Source of the DNA: JBEKHT01 sp049516595
GTDB taxonomy: Bacteria > Chloroflexota > Anaerolineae > Anaerolineales > RBG-16-64-43
NCBI GenBank assembly: GCA_049516595.1
Contig: JBEKSY010000006.1
Coordinates: forward strand, 62,001-126,000
DNA length: 64,000 nt
Reading direction: 5' to 3'
Shown piece by piece: positions 17,813 to 26,139 of the stretch. Within the stretch, counting starts at the first letter, position 1, and each line of letters opens with the position of its first letter. The translations under genes and the position numbers were made by a program. The notes beneath the pieces were generated by a model. That model saw only the letters and a program-made list of their open reading frames with translations. It was not told the origin of the DNA and ran no database searches.

Positions 17813-18055
17813 ATGCCTAGGATCCGTTGTCGCTACCTCGATTGTGTCTTCCTCGAGGAGGGATACTGCGGGGCGGCTGCCATCGAACTCGATCCGGACG
17901 CGGGTTGCCTGACCTACTCGCAAACTGAGGAAGCCGAAGCTCCGCCGGAATGGGAAGAACAAGAGGTTGAGGAGGAGTGGGAAGACGAAGAGGACGGTTT
18001 CGAGGTCGAGGAAGAGGAGGAAGAGGCCTGGGAGGACGACGAGGAGGAGACCTAG
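17813..18055 (+). CDS. Small protein with four-Cys motif and acidic tail
   Basis: An 80-residue protein. Residues 1-41 hold a spaced set of Cys (CRYLDC, then GYC, then GC before LTY), which could bind zinc or an iron-sulfur cluster. Residues 42-80 are almost entirely Glu, Asp and Trp. It is preceded by a GAGGAGGGG ribosome site and its own strong promoter, and followed by a terminator, so it is a real stand-alone gene. I have the impression of similar proteins in Chloroflexota, but I know no function. The acidic tail may bind basic partners or metal ions; that is a guess. Confidence 0.8.
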   Translation: MPRIRCRYLDCVFLEEGYCGAAAIELDPDAGCLTYSQTEEAEAPPEWEEQEVEEEWEDEEDGFEVEEEEEEAWEDDEEET

Positions 18056-18116
18056 TCCAGAGCCCCGCCAGGCGGAGATTTGAAGTCGCAAGGGATCACG
18101 ATCAGGGATCCAAACC

Positions 18117-18140
18117 TCAGGCGAGCCCCGGCTCGCCTGA
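18117..18140. terminator. Bidirectional terminator hairpin between convergent genes
   Basis: A perfect 11-bp inverted repeat (18117-18127 with 18130-18140), centred in CCCCGG, lies between the small acidic gene and the oppositely oriented S1 gene. It is followed by short T-rich stretches on both strands (TGTTT on plus, GGTTTG on minus). Confidence 0.7.
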
Positions 18141-18173
18141 GCTGTTTAGGGTGAGGGGGGTCCCGGCTCGTGC

Positions 18174-18905
18174 CTATGGCTTGCGAACCGAGGTCTCCAG
18201 CGTGCGCGAAATGATCTCCTCTTGCTCGCGTCTCTTGAGGTCTGCGTTGGTCTTTCTCGTTCGAGGGCCTGGGGCCGCCTGCCCCTGGCGGTCTGCCCCC
18301 ACGCGAGCTTTCTCAAACGCTGCCTGCATGGCCGTTATCGGGGGTTCCTCGGGAGGTTCCGCAGGGCCCTCCTCGGCCTTGCTCTCCAGGGCCTTGAGGC
18401 TGAGCTGGATCTGCTTCTTTTTTCGAATGACCTCGAGAATGCGCACATCGATTTCGTCGCCGACGCGCACGATGTCGGCAGGATCCTTGACATAGTTGCC
18501 GGACAGCTCACTGACGTGGACCAGGCCAGGGCGCTCTGCCCCCAGGTCAACAAAGACGCCGAACTTCTCCAGCCGCACGACGGTTCCGTGCACGGTCATG
18601 CCCTTCTTCAGCTCATTCCAATCGTAGGCCAAGGGCTTGACCATCGTCAGTTCGAGCTTCCCGTTCCCCGGATCGACGGCTCGGACCCAGACGGTGACCG
18701 CTTGGCCGACTTGGACCGCTTCCCCGACCTTGTTGACTGTCCCATGACGGAGCCCCGAAAGGTGAACGAAGCCTTCCTTCTCCGCCCCCACATCCACAAA
18801 GGCGCCGTACAGGTCAACCCGGGTGATCCGGCCGCTGAGCTCCATCTTGGGTTTCAGCTGCAGAAGAGAAACTGGGTTTGCTCCCTGTGGAGATCCATCT
18901 CCCAT
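18174..18905 (-). CDS. S1 RNA-binding domain protein (two S1 repeats)
   Basis: A 243-residue cytoplasmic protein with two tandem S1 OB-folds. The first is at about 20-95 (MELSGRITRVDLYGAFVDVG, then GFVHLSGL). The second is at about 98-170 (GTVVRLEKFGVFVDLG, then GLVHVSEL and KKKQIQLSLKAL). A charged, helical tail follows. Ribosomal protein S1 of Gram-positive bacteria has four or more repeats, so this is a short S1-like RNA-binding protein that probably acts on translation or mRNA stability. The start is ATG 18905 with AAGGGAAGG upstream; the frame is open further but not S1-like. It is a single gene, convergent with the acidic protein gene. Confidence 0.85.
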   Translation of the reverse strand: MGDGSPQGANPVSLLQLKPKMELSGRITRVDLYGAFVDVGAEKEGFVHLSGLRHGTVNKVGEAVQVGQAVTVWVRAVDPGNGKLELTMVKPLAYDWNELKKGMTVHGTVVRLEKFGVFVDLGAERPGLVHVSELSGNYVKDPADIVRVGDEIDVRILEVIRKKKQIQLSLKALESKAEEGPAEPPEEPPITAMQAAFEKARVGADRQGQAAPGPRTRKTNADLKRREQEEIISRTLETSVRKP

Positions 18906-19358
18906 GGGCACCTTCCCTTGCGCATGCGCGTTGTGAGTTGCGCTACAGCGGGGGGTCTGGTTGAGGACGCTCTTGGGCTGGAGGCCACGGAACCGACGAC
19001 TGCAAGCCCAAATCGATCCATCGTGGACCCTGCGGGTAGCACTTGCCCGGGCCCCGACACAGGAGGCGGGCGCTGTTGCACAGTCCCTTGCGTGGGCACG
19101 ATACAGGGGCCGCATTCCTGATCGCTCAGGCTGCCTGCCCCTCCTCGATTGAACCCCTCTCGGTTGCCGCATTCTACCGCAAGAGGGGCGGCCCGACAAG
19201 GGCCGCACGGTTGGTGGCTGTCTGCAAATCGTTTAGAATCGGAGAGGCGAGGGGAGAAACGGCGGGAGCAGCTCGCTTCGTGCGCCCATGGCGGCGAGGC
19301 GACTCGACTTTGGACATCGCCCTGTGGGTGACCAGGTTCTCAAATTGTGGAGCGAGAG
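18906..19358. other. Divergent intergenic region between S1 protein and pterin dehydratase
   Basis: About 450 bases between two divergently read genes. A plausible plus-strand promoter lies at 19211-19239. I find no convincing minus-strand promoter, riboswitch or small gene. The open frames covering it are unlike known proteins. Confidence 0.45.
19211..19239 (+). promoter_or_regulatory. Putative sigma-70 promoter for the pterin dehydratase gene
   Basis: TTGGTG (19211-19216), a 17-base spacer and TAGAAT (19234-19239). The leader to ATG 19359 would be about 113 bases. Confidence 0.45.
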
Positions 19359-19706
19359 ATGAGCGACCTAATGAAAATGAAGTGCGTTCCCTGTCGGGGA
19401 GGAGAGCCCCCCTTGACGGATGAGCAGATTCAAGAGTTCCGGACTCAGGTGGCGGACTGGGAGGTCCTCGAAGGGGAGGGGATTAAGAGGCTGCAGCGGA
19501 CCTTCAAGTTCAAGGACTTTCGGGAGGCGCTCGCTTTCACGGATCGCGTGGGGGGTCTGGCCGAAAGCGAGGGGCATCATCCGGCGATCTTGACGGAGTA
19601 CGGCAAGGTGACGGTGACCTGGTGGACCCACAAGATCAGGGGACTCCATCAAAATGACTTCATCATGAGCGCCAAGACCGGGGAAATCTATGCCCACGGG
19701 GGCTGA
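19359..19706 (+). CDS. phhB: Pterin-4a-carbinolamine dehydratase
   Basis: Dehydrates 4a-hydroxytetrahydrobiopterin or related pterins; in bacteria it also acts in folate or molybdopterin recycling. The 115-residue protein has the family core EGHHPAILTEYGKVTVTWWT followed by HKIRGLHQNDFIMSAK. Both active-site His regions (GHHP and WTH) are present. An N-terminal CVPCRGGEPPLTDEQI stretch is typical of bacterial members. ATG 19359 has a GCGAGAG site; an in-frame start four codons earlier is less likely. No aromatic amino acid hydroxylase is nearby, so the hydroxylase-recycling role is not supported here. moeA is 1.8 kb away. Confidence 0.93.
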   Translation: MSDLMKMKCVPCRGGEPPLTDEQIQEFRTQVADWEVLEGEGIKRLQRTFKFKDFREALAFTDRVGGLAESEGHHPAILTEYGKVTVTWWTHKIRGLHQNDFIMSAKTGEIYAHGG

Positions 19707-19804
19707 AAGGCGGTCGGGAGCGCCGGGGACCCTGGGCCTTGGGGCACAATTCTGTGCGCGATCCGGGGTATTGCGGGGGGACCCAGCCGTGGGAAGGCGA
19801 GATC

Positions 19805-21001
19805 GTGCGGCTCAACCAAGAGGCGAATTGTGCTGGGCAGACAATGCCTGAAACTCGAGGACGCTTGAGGGCGGAGGGCAAGGGAGCCAGACCCGAGTTG
19901 CCTATCCAGGCGGCGGACTTTCTCAAGGCCGCGCTCAAGTCGGAAAGGACCCGGGAAAATTACCGCTGGGCACTCGTCGCGCTGGAGGATTTCGCGGCGC
20001 AGACAGGCTATGGGGGGGCAAGGCTTTCACGACCGCTAGCCCCTGCCGGCATACGCGACGATTTGCTCGTATCCTTTCTCGATTGGCTCCGATCCAATAG
20101 AAAGTATTCTCCGGCCACTCTCGCTTTGTACCTGGCGGCCGTCAAGCGCTACCTCGGATGGTTGTATGCGCGCGGGAAGTTGCCCCCCGCATTTCGGCTG
20201 GATAAGGCACGGGAGAAGCTCAAGGAGGAGACCCGCGGCGGAGCGCTCCGCTACCCTCCCCGTCACCCGGATCCGAGCTTGGCCTCGATCCTTGCTTTCT
20301 ACGACGAGTCCCCCCTGCCGCCGGCCCGGAATCCCGCTTCGAAAAGGAAGCGATTGGTCATCCTTCGGAATCGGGCCGTGGTCCACGCGCTTTATTCCTC
20401 GGCCGGGCGGGCCAGCGAGGTCGCACAGCTCGATTGCGCCAGCGTGGACAAGGGCTATGCCACTACCGCCGAGGTGGTCGGGAAGGGCGGAAAGGCGCGG
20501 ACGCTGATTCTCACCCAGGAAGCTCAACACGCTATTCGCGAGTACCTTGCCGAGCGAGAGCGCCAAGGCGAGGATTTGGGAGGCAGGCGGATGCGGATAG
20601 CTCGGCCCGCTTCCGCTCCCCTCTTTGTCAGTCATGGCAGAGGGAAGAGGGCCCGCATCTCGCGAACGACGCTCTGGCGGGTTGTCGCGCAGGCAGCCCG
20701 TGCCTTGGGACTCAAGCCCGGCAGCGGTCCCCACGCCTTCCGCCACTTTCGCGCTCAGTCATTGCGGGATGAGGGCATGGACTTGGGTTTGCTGCAAGCC
20801 TTGCTCGGTCATTCGAGCATCGAGACCACTCGGCGCATTTATGCGCCTCACACCAGCGTGAGCCAGTTGGTCGACGCCCTCTCCACCTACGGGATCTCTG
20901 CGGGAGAGGCCGCCCGGAAAGCCCGAAAAGTCATTCCCGGCGAGCTGCCGGGGGCAGCGACACCTTCTTCCCCATTCAAGACGGGGCGAGGAACTCACTG
21001 A
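19805..21001 (+). CDS. Tyrosine recombinase, XerC/XerD-like
   Basis: A site-specific recombinase of 398 residues. The N-terminal SAM-like core-binding domain (about 38-150: SERTRENYRWALVALEDFA, then YSPATLALYLAAVKRYLGWL) is followed by the catalytic domain. Visible catalytic residues are Arg in SAGRASEVAQL, Lys in GKGGKAR, His-x-x-Arg in HAFRHFRAQSL, His in LLGHSS and the nucleophile Tyr in RRIYAPH. The box I context AGRASE differs from the usual GLRISE. The length exceeds the roughly 300 residues of XerC/D, partly through an insert around 175-205. GTG 19805 has GGAAGGCGA upstream. No att sites, phage genes or repeats are seen around it, so a housekeeping role in chromosome dimer resolution is possible. 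Confidence 0.82.
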   Translation: MRLNQEANCAGQTMPETRGRLRAEGKGARPELPIQAADFLKAALKSERTRENYRWALVALEDFAAQTGYGGARLSRPLAPAGIRDDLLVSFLDWLRSNRKYSPATLALYLAAVKRYLGWLYARGKLPPAFRLDKAREKLKEETRGGALRYPPRHPDPSLASILAFYDESPLPPARNPASKRKRLVILRNRAVVHALYSSAGRASEVAQLDCASVDKGYATTAEVVGKGGKARTLILTQEAQHAIREYLAERERQGEDLGGRRMRIARPASAPLFVSHGRGKRARISRTTLWRVVAQAARALGLKPGSGPHAFRHFRAQSLRDEGMDLGLLQALLGHSSIETTRRIYAPHTSVSQLVDALSTYGISAGEAARKARKVIPGELPGAATPSSPFKTGRGTH

Positions 21002-21141
21002 GTCTGGATGGGCTCGTCGCAGGGAAGGGAGTCGGCGAGGGGGCGGGTAGCCTCCAGCTGCCCAGCAGGCGCTTTTCCCCTTTCTTGGTCCGACCGGATG
21101 CATGAGCGTGGACAGGCTGCCCCAAGATCGTTGAGCTTGAA

Positions 21142-21147
21142 TATAAT
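21142..21147 (+). promoter_or_regulatory. TATAAT box just before tilS (possible leaderless mRNA)
   Basis: A perfect TATAAT ends 7 bases before ATG 21155, so transcription would start at or next to the A of the start codon. No -35 match is evident and no ribosome site precedes the ATG. Confidence 0.45.
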
Positions 21148-21154
21148 CGCTGGC

Positions 21155-22585
21155 ATGTCCCTCGCAGAAGAGATTCAACGAGACCTGCTCTCCGGGGGCG
21201 GGCTGCCTCCAGGCGCGAAGGTTGTCGTGGGGGTTTCCGGCGGACCCGATAGCCTGGCGCTGCTCAGCGTGCTGAAGGATCTGGGCCACCCGGTCGTGGT
21301 GGCTCATTTCGATCATGGACTGCGCCCCGAGAGTGAGGCCGAGGCCGAGTTTGTCCGGAGGCTTGCCAGCGAATGGCAGTTGCCCTGCGTCATCGAGAGA
21401 GAAAGGGTTGATGACTGGGCCAAGGAGCATCGTCGTTCGGTCGAGGAGGCCGGTCGGATTCTTCGTTATCGTTTCCTATCCCGAGTCGCTCTTCAGGCAG
21501 AGGCGCGCTGGATCGCCGTGGGACACACCGCGGACGATCAGGCAGAGACCGTGCTGATGCACCTCCTGCGGGGAGCAGGCCCAGAGGGCTTGAGAGGGAT
21601 GCCGATGATCCACGACCTGGGGGCGTGGGTTGAAGGCCTAGACCCGGGGCGGGTCTTTCTGGTCCGTCCCTTGCTCAAGGTAACGCGGGAGCAAACCGAG
21701 GCCTACTGCCGGGAGAGGGACCTGGTTGCCCGGAGGGATCCTACCAATCTCGGTCCGGCCTATCTGCGGGGGAGGATGCGAGCCGATCTGCTCCCGTTCT
21801 TGAAAAAGTACAACCCAGAGCTGCGGTCCGCTCTCTGCCGCCTCGCCGATGTGATGGCCGGCGAGGTAGAAGTCCTGGAGGCCGCAGTGAATCGGGCTTG
21901 GCTCCTCGTTGGCGTGCAGGTGAGCCCGGACCAAGTCCGGATCCCTCGGCAGCAGTTTCTGGCCCAACCCAAGGGAATTCGCCGGGGAGTCGTTCGGCGA
22001 GCTTGTCGGAGGCTCTTGCCGGGAACCCGCGATCTCGCCTACCGTCATATCGAACAAGCTCTTGAGTTCGCCCTGCATCCCCCGCAGACGCGTCGAGCGG
22101 GGATTTGTCAAGGGCTCAGCCTTCATTTGTCGGACGGTGTACTGGTTCTGCAACGGCAAGCCGCAGGGGCTTGCAGCCCCCCCGATTGGGTTGGTGCGGG
22201 CGTTCCTCTTGAAGGCCATATCAGGTTGGGGGAGCTGGACTGGGTGATCGACGGCCGGCAGGCCAGTCATTGGGACCTAGAAGAAGTGAAACGCGCTTCG
22301 GGCCGCTGGGAGGCCTGGCTGGACCGCGATCGGATCGAGGGGGATCTGAAGGTGCGCGTGCGGGCCAGAGGGGATCGATTTCGTCCGCTCGGCCTGAACC
22401 GGGAGGTTCGTCTCGGCGGCTTTTTCTCAGCCCATCACCTGCCTGTTGAGCTGCGCGACCGATGGCCTCTGATTTGTGACAGTTCAGGGATCCTCTGGAT
22501 CCCGGGCCTCCAGATCGGTGATCGCGTTAAGCTCCGGAGCATCAGCAGGCGAGTGCTGCACCTGCAAGTATGGCGGGGCCGATGA
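21155..22585 (+). CDS. tilS: tRNA(Ile)-lysidine synthase TilS
   Basis: Attaches lysine to C34 of the CAU-anticodon tRNA-Ile so that it reads AUA. The N-terminal adenylation domain carries the PP-loop SGGPDS (28-33), the AHFDHGLRPES block, and GHTADDQAETVLMHLLRGAG. Linker and C-terminal domains follow to 476 residues, near the length of E. coli TilS. The C-terminal part includes the typical RxRGDRFRPLG-like segment (VRARGDRFRPLGL). The ATG is chosen by homology and by the TATAAT box just upstream. Its stop overlaps the next gene's start (ATGA), so translation of the exporter is coupled. Confidence 0.95.
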   Translation: MSLAEEIQRDLLSGGGLPPGAKVVVGVSGGPDSLALLSVLKDLGHPVVVAHFDHGLRPESEAEAEFVRRLASEWQLPCVIERERVDDWAKEHRRSVEEAGRILRYRFLSRVALQAEARWIAVGHTADDQAETVLMHLLRGAGPEGLRGMPMIHDLGAWVEGLDPGRVFLVRPLLKVTREQTEAYCRERDLVARRDPTNLGPAYLRGRMRADLLPFLKKYNPELRSALCRLADVMAGEVEVLEAAVNRAWLLVGVQVSPDQVRIPRQQFLAQPKGIRRGVVRRACRRLLPGTRDLAYRHIEQALEFALHPPQTRRAGICQGLSLHLSDGVLVLQRQAAGACSPPDWVGAGVPLEGHIRLGELDWVIDGRQASHWDLEEVKRASGRWEAWLDRDRIEGDLKVRVRARGDRFRPLGLNREVRLGGFFSAHHLPVELRDRWPLICDSSGILWIPGLQIGDRVKLRSISRRVLHLQVWRGR

Positions 22586-23556
22586 GATCCAGCCGGATTT
22601 CCGTGGGGGGACAATCCAAGGGCGTTGCGATTGCGCTGGTGGGCACGTTCTGCTGGTCTACGACCTCCATTATCATGCGGACGCTTCTCTCCAATACGGC
22701 GATTGCCCCGCTGACGCTTGCGGTCTGGCGCGACGTCGTCGTGGCGCTTGCACTGGGCGCGGTCTTGAGCCTGGCCGGGCCCACGGTATTGCGAATCCGC
22801 GTGACCGATGTGCCCTTCCTTCTTCTTCATGGAGGCGTCGCCCTGGCGGCGATGAATGGGCTGTGGACCTTCTCCGTAGCCATGAATGGTGCCGCTCTCG
22901 CGACGGTCCTGGTTTACGTTGCCCCCGCCATTAATGTGCTGATCGGGTGGCTTTTCCTGCACGAAGGGATCAGTGGCTGGAAGGTCTGCGCCGTCGCGCT
23001 GGGCATCACCGGAGTGGCACTGATCGCCACGCTCGGTCGCGGCCCGACGGTGGGCCTGGGCGGAAAGGGAATCCTGGTCGGAGTGGGGACAGGTGCTGCC
23101 TTCGCCCTGTTTGGACTGACCGGGAAGATCGCCGCCAAGCGGTTTGCCAATACCTGGACGGCAACCTTCTACGGGTTTGTCTTCGCCGCAGCCGCTCTCT
23201 TCCTCCTGCAGAAGCTGACGCATTCTCCCGGGTATCCGCTCAGACCGCGCGAGCTGGCGGGCCTTGCGCTTCTGGCCCTGCCGACCTTGCTCGGCTACGG
23301 CCTCTTTTCGGCCTCTCTGCGGCACCTTTCCACGACGGTCGCCAGTCTGGTGGCTTCCCTCGAACCGGCCCTCACCGCGGCCATGGCGGTCACACTCCTG
23401 GGAGAACGCATGCTGCCGGGTCAGTGGATCGGTGGCGGACTTATACTGGGAGGGGTTTTCCTGACTCAAGTGGCCCCCCCCGAACAGGAACGGCCCCCGC
23501 TCCCCGAGGCTCCCGAGCCGCTCCTCCCCTTCCGCCGGGGGGACCCGCACTTGTGA
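22582..23556 (+). CDS. DMT-family exporter with two EamA domains
   Basis: A 324-residue inner-membrane protein with about ten predicted helices arranged as two EamA units of five. The first begins VAIALVGTFCWSTTSIIM and the second GILVGVGTGAAFALFGLTGK. The repeated end motif (LIGWLFLHEGISGWKVCAVALGITGVALI and AAMAVTLLGERMLPGQWIGGGLILGGVFL, each of which I cite as adjacent pieces) contains the conserved Glu of EamA units. Drug, amino acid or metabolite export is known for the family; the substrate is unknown. It overlaps tilS by four bases. A short Pro-rich cytoplasmic tail ends the protein. A second DMT exporter lies at 25-26 kb on the other strand but is not a close copy. Confidence 0.88.
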   Translation: MRSSRISVGGQSKGVAIALVGTFCWSTTSIIMRTLLSNTAIAPLTLAVWRDVVVALALGAVLSLAGPTVLRIRVTDVPFLLLHGGVALAAMNGLWTFSVAMNGAALATVLVYVAPAINVLIGWLFLHEGISGWKVCAVALGITGVALIATLGRGPTVGLGGKGILVGVGTGAAFALFGLTGKIAAKRFANTWTATFYGFVFAAAALFLLQKLTHSPGYPLRPRELAGLALLALPTLLGYGLFSASLRHLSTTVASLVASLEPALTAAMAVTLLGERMLPGQWIGGGLILGGVFLTQVAPPEQERPPLPEAPEPLLPFRRGDPHL

Positions 23557-23608
23557 GCATTCGGCTGGGGCCCCAGAAGAGGGCCAACCTTTTTGGAGGA
23601 GGAGTTCG

Positions 23609-24232
23609 ATGTCCATTCGCTTCTGGAGAAAACGCCGCAGCCGCTTCCTGGACCTGTTGGCCGAGCAGGCCAAGTACGCTGTCGCCGGATCGGAAGCATT
23701 AGTGGAGTACATGCGCGATCCGAGCGACGAGACGGCCCAGCAGGTAGCGCGGATCGAGGCCGCCGCGGACGAAACCCGGCGGATCTTGATCGACGAACTG
23801 AACCGCACGTTTGTCACTCCTTTCGATCGCGAGGATATTTATGCACTGTCTTTGACGATCGATGATGTGCTCGACTACGCCAACACGACGGTCGATGAGA
23901 TGGTAATCCTGCGGGTCGAGCCAAACTCCTATCTGCAACGGATGGCCGGCCTCTTGGCAGATGCCGCGCGGGAAATCTTCATGGGAGTCACCGAGCTCAT
24001 TGAGCATCCGCACGTGGCCTCGGACCATGCCGTGAGGGCGAAGGCGCTCGAGAACCGCATCGAGGGCGTCTACCGGGAAGCCTTGGGAGCCATGTTCAAC
24101 CAGCCCGTGGACCTGGATCACGTCGTCGCCATGTTAAAGTTGCGGGAGATCTACCGCCACTTGTCTAACGCGGCGGATCGAGGCGATCAGGCGGCTAACG
24201 TGATCAGCGATATCGTCGTCAAGCGAGTTTGA
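23609..24232 (+). CDS. DUF47/PhoU-like phosphate transport regulator
   Basis: A 207-residue all-helical protein of the DUF47 (COG1392, TIGR00153) family, distant from PhoU. It has the typical opening on a basic helix, the segment FVTPFDREDIYALSLTIDDVLDYANT with the acidic metal-binding-like motif, and the later HLSNAADRGDQAANVISDIVVKRV. Members usually sit next to a Pit-type low-affinity phosphate transporter and control it. No pit gene is adjacent here, so the partner is elsewhere or different. A GGAGGAGGAG site precedes ATG 23609. It is 52 bases after the exporter gene and is closed by a terminator. Confidence 0.9.
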   Translation: MSIRFWRKRRSRFLDLLAEQAKYAVAGSEALVEYMRDPSDETAQQVARIEAAADETRRILIDELNRTFVTPFDREDIYALSLTIDDVLDYANTTVDEMVILRVEPNSYLQRMAGLLADAAREIFMGVTELIEHPHVASDHAVRAKALENRIEGVYREALGAMFNQPVDLDHVVAMLKLREIYRHLSNAADRGDQAANVISDIVVKRV

Positions 24233-24265
24233 GCTGAGGGCGAGGTCTCGGCTCCTGAAAAGCGA

Positions 24266-24293
24266 GAGGAGCAGCCCTGCCCGGCTGCTCCTC
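24266..24293 (+). terminator. Terminator hairpin after the DUF47 gene
   Basis: An 11-bp perfect stem (24266-24276 with 24283-24293) with a 6-base loop is followed by ATCGTATTTG, a weak T tract. It may also serve the convergent gene ending at 24359. Confidence 0.65.
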
Positions 24294-24358
24294 ATCGTAT
24301 TTGTGGCGGCGCCCAAGTGCTCATCACCGGCCTGGCAGATCCCCTCGCCCGGCCGGGG

Positions 24359-24985
24359 TCACTTTCTCCTCGACCTCTTGGCCGACTTGCGCCCTGACAC
24401 TTTCTTTGCCGGGGCTCTCTTCTTTGCAGCTTTCTTTGCAGCCCTCTTGGCCGGGGCCTTGCGGGCGGCCTTCTTGGCTGGTCTCTTGGCGGCCTTTCTC
24501 GCCGGTCTCTTCGTGGTGACGACGGGTGCCACGGCTGGCGCTTTTCGCTCAGGCACCATGGGTGTCATGACGGGCCCGGGAGGCGGGGGCGGAGTCCAAG
24601 GGGAGGGCGGAGTCATTGGAGAGGGCGGGGCCGCTGGAGGTTGAGGCGGAGAGGGCGGCCTTTGACCCTCGGGCCTAGCTGGCTGTCCCGGCTCGGGCTT
24701 CGGTCCTCCAACGGGGGGGAAGGGGGGTTTCTGGCTCATGGCAATCCTTTCCTCCTTAGTGGTGGCTATCGGGCGAAGATCCGGCGGAGTGGCCAGGACA
24801 CCCGCTGGAACGTGGCGCCGGAGTTGATCGACAGGGATCTTGAGTGCCTTGCGGCATCGCGGGCAATGTTCGACATGATGCCTGGCGTCCGTCTCATCGG
24901 CAGCCGCGAGGGCAGACGCAACTGCCTCTGAACTCATCTGGAAAGCCCAGCCGCAATACTGGCACCGCCACGAAAACGCAGACAT
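24359..24985 (-). CDS. Zinc-ribbon protein with Pro-rich linker and histone H1-like tail
   Basis: A 208-residue three-part protein. Residues 1-50 hold two CxxC pairs (RCQYCGW and EHCPRCRK) with a His between, as in a zinc ribbon. Residues about 85-150 are mostly Pro with Gly, Ser and Gln. Residues about 155-208 are Lys/Ala/Arg/Pro in repeated AKKA- and PAKK-like units, as in histone H1-like bacterial tails (HupB, Hc2). DNA or RNA binding through the tail is likely by composition; a nucleoid role is inference. The start is set by AGGAGG before ATG 24985. The promoter at 25007-25034 is a good sigma-70 match that overlaps a weaker sigma-54-like site. Confidence 0.75.
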   Translation of the reverse strand: MSAFSWRCQYCGWAFQMSSEAVASALAAADETDARHHVEHCPRCRKALKIPVDQLRRHVPAGVLATPPDLRPIATTKEERIAMSQKPPFPPVGGPKPEPGQPARPEGQRPPSPPQPPAAPPSPMTPPSPWTPPPPPGPVMTPMVPERKAPAVAPVVTTKRPARKAAKRPAKKAARKAPAKRAAKKAAKKRAPAKKVSGRKSAKRSRRK

Positions 24986-25006
24986 CCCTGCCTCCTGTTC
25001 GTCTTC

Positions 25007-25034
25007 ACTATACTCATTTTTCATGGATTTGCAA
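25007..25034 (-). promoter_or_regulatory. Promoter of the zinc-ribbon/H1-tail gene
   Basis: On the minus strand, TTGCAA (25029-25034), a 16-base spacer and TATAGT (25007-25012) give a start near 25000 and a 15-base leader containing AGGAGG. The same TTGCA also ends a sigma-54-like site, CGGCCCGACTGTTGCA (25030-25045), with two mismatches. The sigma-70 reading is better supported. Confidence 0.55.
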
Positions 25035-25056
25035 CAGTCGGGCCGATGGTCCGGCG

Positions 25057-26052
25057 TCACACTGCTGCCATTTCATCGCTGCCTGCGTTGGCATGTGGAC
25101 CCTCGGGTCGCAGGTTCCTCCACTCGGCGCGTAAGGCGATCAGGATACCCGTCAGGATCAGAGCCGCCCCGACGATCTTGACCGGGCCCGGAGTCTCGCC
25201 CAGGAAAAAGTATGCCAAGAGGGTAGAACCAATGGGTTCGCCCAGTACGGATACGGTTACAAAGGTGGCACTGAGGTAGCGTAGGGCCCAGTTGAAGGAC
25301 GAGTGGCCCACCAGTTGCGGGATGATCGCCAACAGCACGATCCACCAGTAGGCCGACGGCAAGTACCCGGCGACCTTCAGCCCAGCCAAGGGCAGGCTAA
25401 GCAGCAAGAGGAGCGCCGCCATTCCGTAGGAGAGAAACACGTAGACGCGAAGGGATAAGGTCGGCCGCAGGCGACGGCCGAGCAGGAAGTATCCGGCGGC
25501 CATGAAGGCGCCCACCAGAGCCAGGCCATCTCCAAGGATCGACTCGGAAAGGCGTCCCCCAGCCGCCTCGGTACAGGCCCAGCGCCCGGAAGAAAGACAG
25601 GTGTCGGCCAGGGCGACGCCGACACTTCCCAAGATGGCAAGGGTCATCCCGACGATCATGTCCCGGCTTGGCCGCTCGTGAAGCAGGACGGAAGAGGCGA
25701 GGGTCACCCACAGCGGTGAGGTGCTCACCAAGACGACCGAGGAGGCCACGCTGGTGTATTGCAGCGAAGTGATCCAGGTCGCGAAGTGGACCGCCAGGAA
25801 GGCGCCCGAGGCGAGCGCAAGCCACAATTCCTTGCGCTGCAGGGCCAGGAGTTCGGATCGGTCGCGTGCCACAACGATCGGGATGATCACCAGGACCGCA
25901 ATGGCCAGGCGTCCGGCCGCGATCACCAAGGAAGGCGTCCCCAAAGCCTGGGCAAAGCGGATCATGAGGGAGGCGGTAGAGACGGCCACGATTCCCAGGC
26001 TGATGACGAACAGGGGGGTGGTTCGGCCGGGGGGGGACTCATGTGGCGTCAC
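25057..26052 (-). CDS. DMT-family exporter with two EamA domains
   Basis: A 331-residue membrane protein with about ten helices in two EamA units (about 20-155 and 175-315). Each ends in the usual helix-Glu motif: SSVLLHERPSRDMIVG and FFLGETPGPVKIVG. An insert with three Cys (residues about 155-180, ADTCLSSGRWACTEAAGG) separates the two halves and is unusual. The start is GTG 26052 behind CTGGAGG; the longer open frame upstream runs through the promoter. The substrate is unknown. It is not closely similar to the exporter at 22.6-23.6 kb. It lies 72 bases upstream of the zinc-ribbon gene on the same strand. Confidence 0.87.
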   Translation of the reverse strand: MTPHESPPGRTTPLFVISLGIVAVSTASLMIRFAQALGTPSLVIAAGRLAIAVLVIIPIVVARDRSELLALQRKELWLALASGAFLAVHFATWITSLQYTSVASSVVLVSTSPLWVTLASSVLLHERPSRDMIVGMTLAILGSVGVALADTCLSSGRWACTEAAGGRLSESILGDGLALVGAFMAAGYFLLGRRLRPTLSLRVYVFLSYGMAALLLLLSLPLAGLKVAGYLPSAYWWIVLLAIIPQLVGHSSFNWALRYLSATFVTVSVLGEPIGSTLLAYFFLGETPGPVKIVGAALILTGILIALRAEWRNLRPEGPHANAGSDEMAAV

Positions 26053-26112
26053 GCGAATGCCTCCAGAAGAACGGCTGACGTGCCCTCTTGCGCATTGCCT
26101 CATGTATAAATG

Positions 26113-26139
26113 ATTGTATGAAAGCGCTACCTCTGTCAA
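26113..26139 (-). promoter_or_regulatory. Possible promoter of the second DMT exporter
   Basis: On the minus strand, a perfect TTGACA (26134-26139) and TACAAT (26113-26118) are separated by 15 bases, which is short. The stretch is strikingly AT-rich for this genome. Confidence 0.35.

Noticed and set aside
19805..21001. Tyrosine recombinase as sign of an integrated element
   Set aside because: No att-like direct repeats, tRNA target or cargo genes are seen nearby; a Xer-type housekeeping role is simpler.
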